Origin: Sphingomonadales bacterium
GTDB taxonomy: Bacteria > Pseudomonadota > Alphaproteobacteria > Sphingomonadales > Sphingomonadaceae
Reading direction: 5' to 3'
Assembly: GCA_017309275.1 (NCBI GenBank)
Contig: JAFKLT010000058.1
Location: 1 to 62,195 of the forward strand
DNA: 62,195 bases
In this document: piece after piece, positions 62,038-62,195 of the stretch
Position numbering within the stretch: position 1 is the first letter of the stretch
How the letters are laid out: each line of letters starts with the position of its first letter
Notes under the pieces: model-generated
What the model saw: only the letters and a program-made list of their open reading frames with translations
What the model was told of the DNA's origin: nothing
Databases searched by the model: none
Position numbers and translations under genes: made by a program

Positions 62038-62195
62038 GCGGCCGCTCCCTTGCGCAGCGGCAGCCAGGTCAGTGCAAAGACGATGACGTGGCAGAGCAGG
62101 GTCAGCGCGACTGTCAGTGCCACGAGCCGCGTCACCGCGGCGTCGTTGCCGACCAGAAAGACCGCCAGATTGGCAAAGACGATGTCCTTGTTGGG
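62034..62195 (-). CDS. membrane protein, C-terminal part (cut by window edge)
   Basis: The minus strand is open from the right edge to the TGA at 62034-62036, 53 codons in frame. The peptide includes VFANLAVFLVGND and two hydrophobic runs, ending LTWLPLRKGAAA, so it is the C-terminus of an inner-membrane protein. The frame is supported by the ATGA overlap with the DUF2141 gene. The family cannot be named from this fragment; a lipid or glycan membrane enzyme is possible from the neighbours. Confidence 0.65.
   Translation of the reverse strand, partial: PNKDIVFANLAVFLVGNDAAVTRLVALTVALTLLCHVIVFALTWLPLRKGAAA

Overview
This is a high-GC chromosomal segment of a sphingomonad (Alphaproteobacteria, Sphingomonadaceae such as Sphingopyxis, Sphingomonas or Novosphingobium). 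The evidence is the order aroA-cmk-rpsA-ihfB with a divergent FYDLN-acid zinc-ribbon gene and tRNA-Ala(GGC), three TonB-dependent receptors, many short-chain dehydrogenases and NTF2-like proteins, and alphaproteobacterial codon use. No mobile element, CRISPR array or phage gene was seen. The genus call is inference.

Layout. (A) About 1-12.0 kb: a catabolic cluster with MFS and TonB-dependent uptake, two SDRs, two NTF2-like proteins, an AhpD-like protein, an SMP-30 lactonase (cut by the window edge), three Nu-class (YfcG-like) glutathione transferases, DUF3237, a class III CoA-transferase and an HMG-CoA-lyase-like enzyme. Its three divergent intergenic regions share a 16-bp dyad close to ACTTAGNNNNCTAAGT. 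(B) 12.0-20.5 kb: mixed genes (prolyl oligopeptidase, DUF4112, peptide-binding lipoprotein, crotonase, sterol-desaturase-like enzyme, tRNA-Leu, ABC-2 exporter). (C) 20.5-25.7 kb: the housekeeping island ihfB, rpsA, cmk, aroA, FYDLN protein, tRNA-Ala. (D) 25.8-44.5 kb: a second catabolic cluster. It has a fused CoA-transferase, a GFA-type protein, aldehyde dehydrogenase, two acyl-CoA dehydrogenases, a GMC oxidoreductase, a Rieske oxygenase, an acyl-CoA synthetase, a P450cam-like P450, a DUF35 protein with a thiolase-fold partner, an SDR with a TetR regulator, an alpha/beta hydrolase and a TonB receptor. Three of its divergent promoters carry a 13-bp dyad close to CTAWYGWCRTTAG, and a fourth, weaker copy precedes the receptor gene. 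(E) 44.7-55.4 kb: a LuxR-type regulator, a transmembrane Ser/Thr kinase facing an ECF sigma factor, and four exported proteins of unknown function, one of them 1024 residues with a proline/arginine repeat region, then a secreted endonuclease/phosphatase-fold protein. (F) 55.5-62.2 kb: a FecI-FecR-TonB receptor signalling operon, a DUF2334 deacetylase-like protein, a glycosyltransferase, a DUF2141 protein and a partial membrane protein.

How the genes may work together. Cluster D reads as a pathway for a hydrophobic carboxylated compound: outer-membrane uptake, oxygenation by the Rieske enzyme and P450, CoA activation, beta-oxidation-type dehydrogenation, and carbon-carbon cleavage by the DUF35/thiolase-fold pair. 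That pair lacks the thiolase cysteine nucleophile, so a retro-aldol reaction is more likely than thiolysis. The logic recalls the ibuprofen ipf genes and steroid side-chain removal, but the gene set is not the same and the substrate is unknown. Cluster A looks like a separately controlled, glutathione-using pathway. The most novel items are the two operator families, the cluster D module, and the kinase/ECF/exported-protein block.
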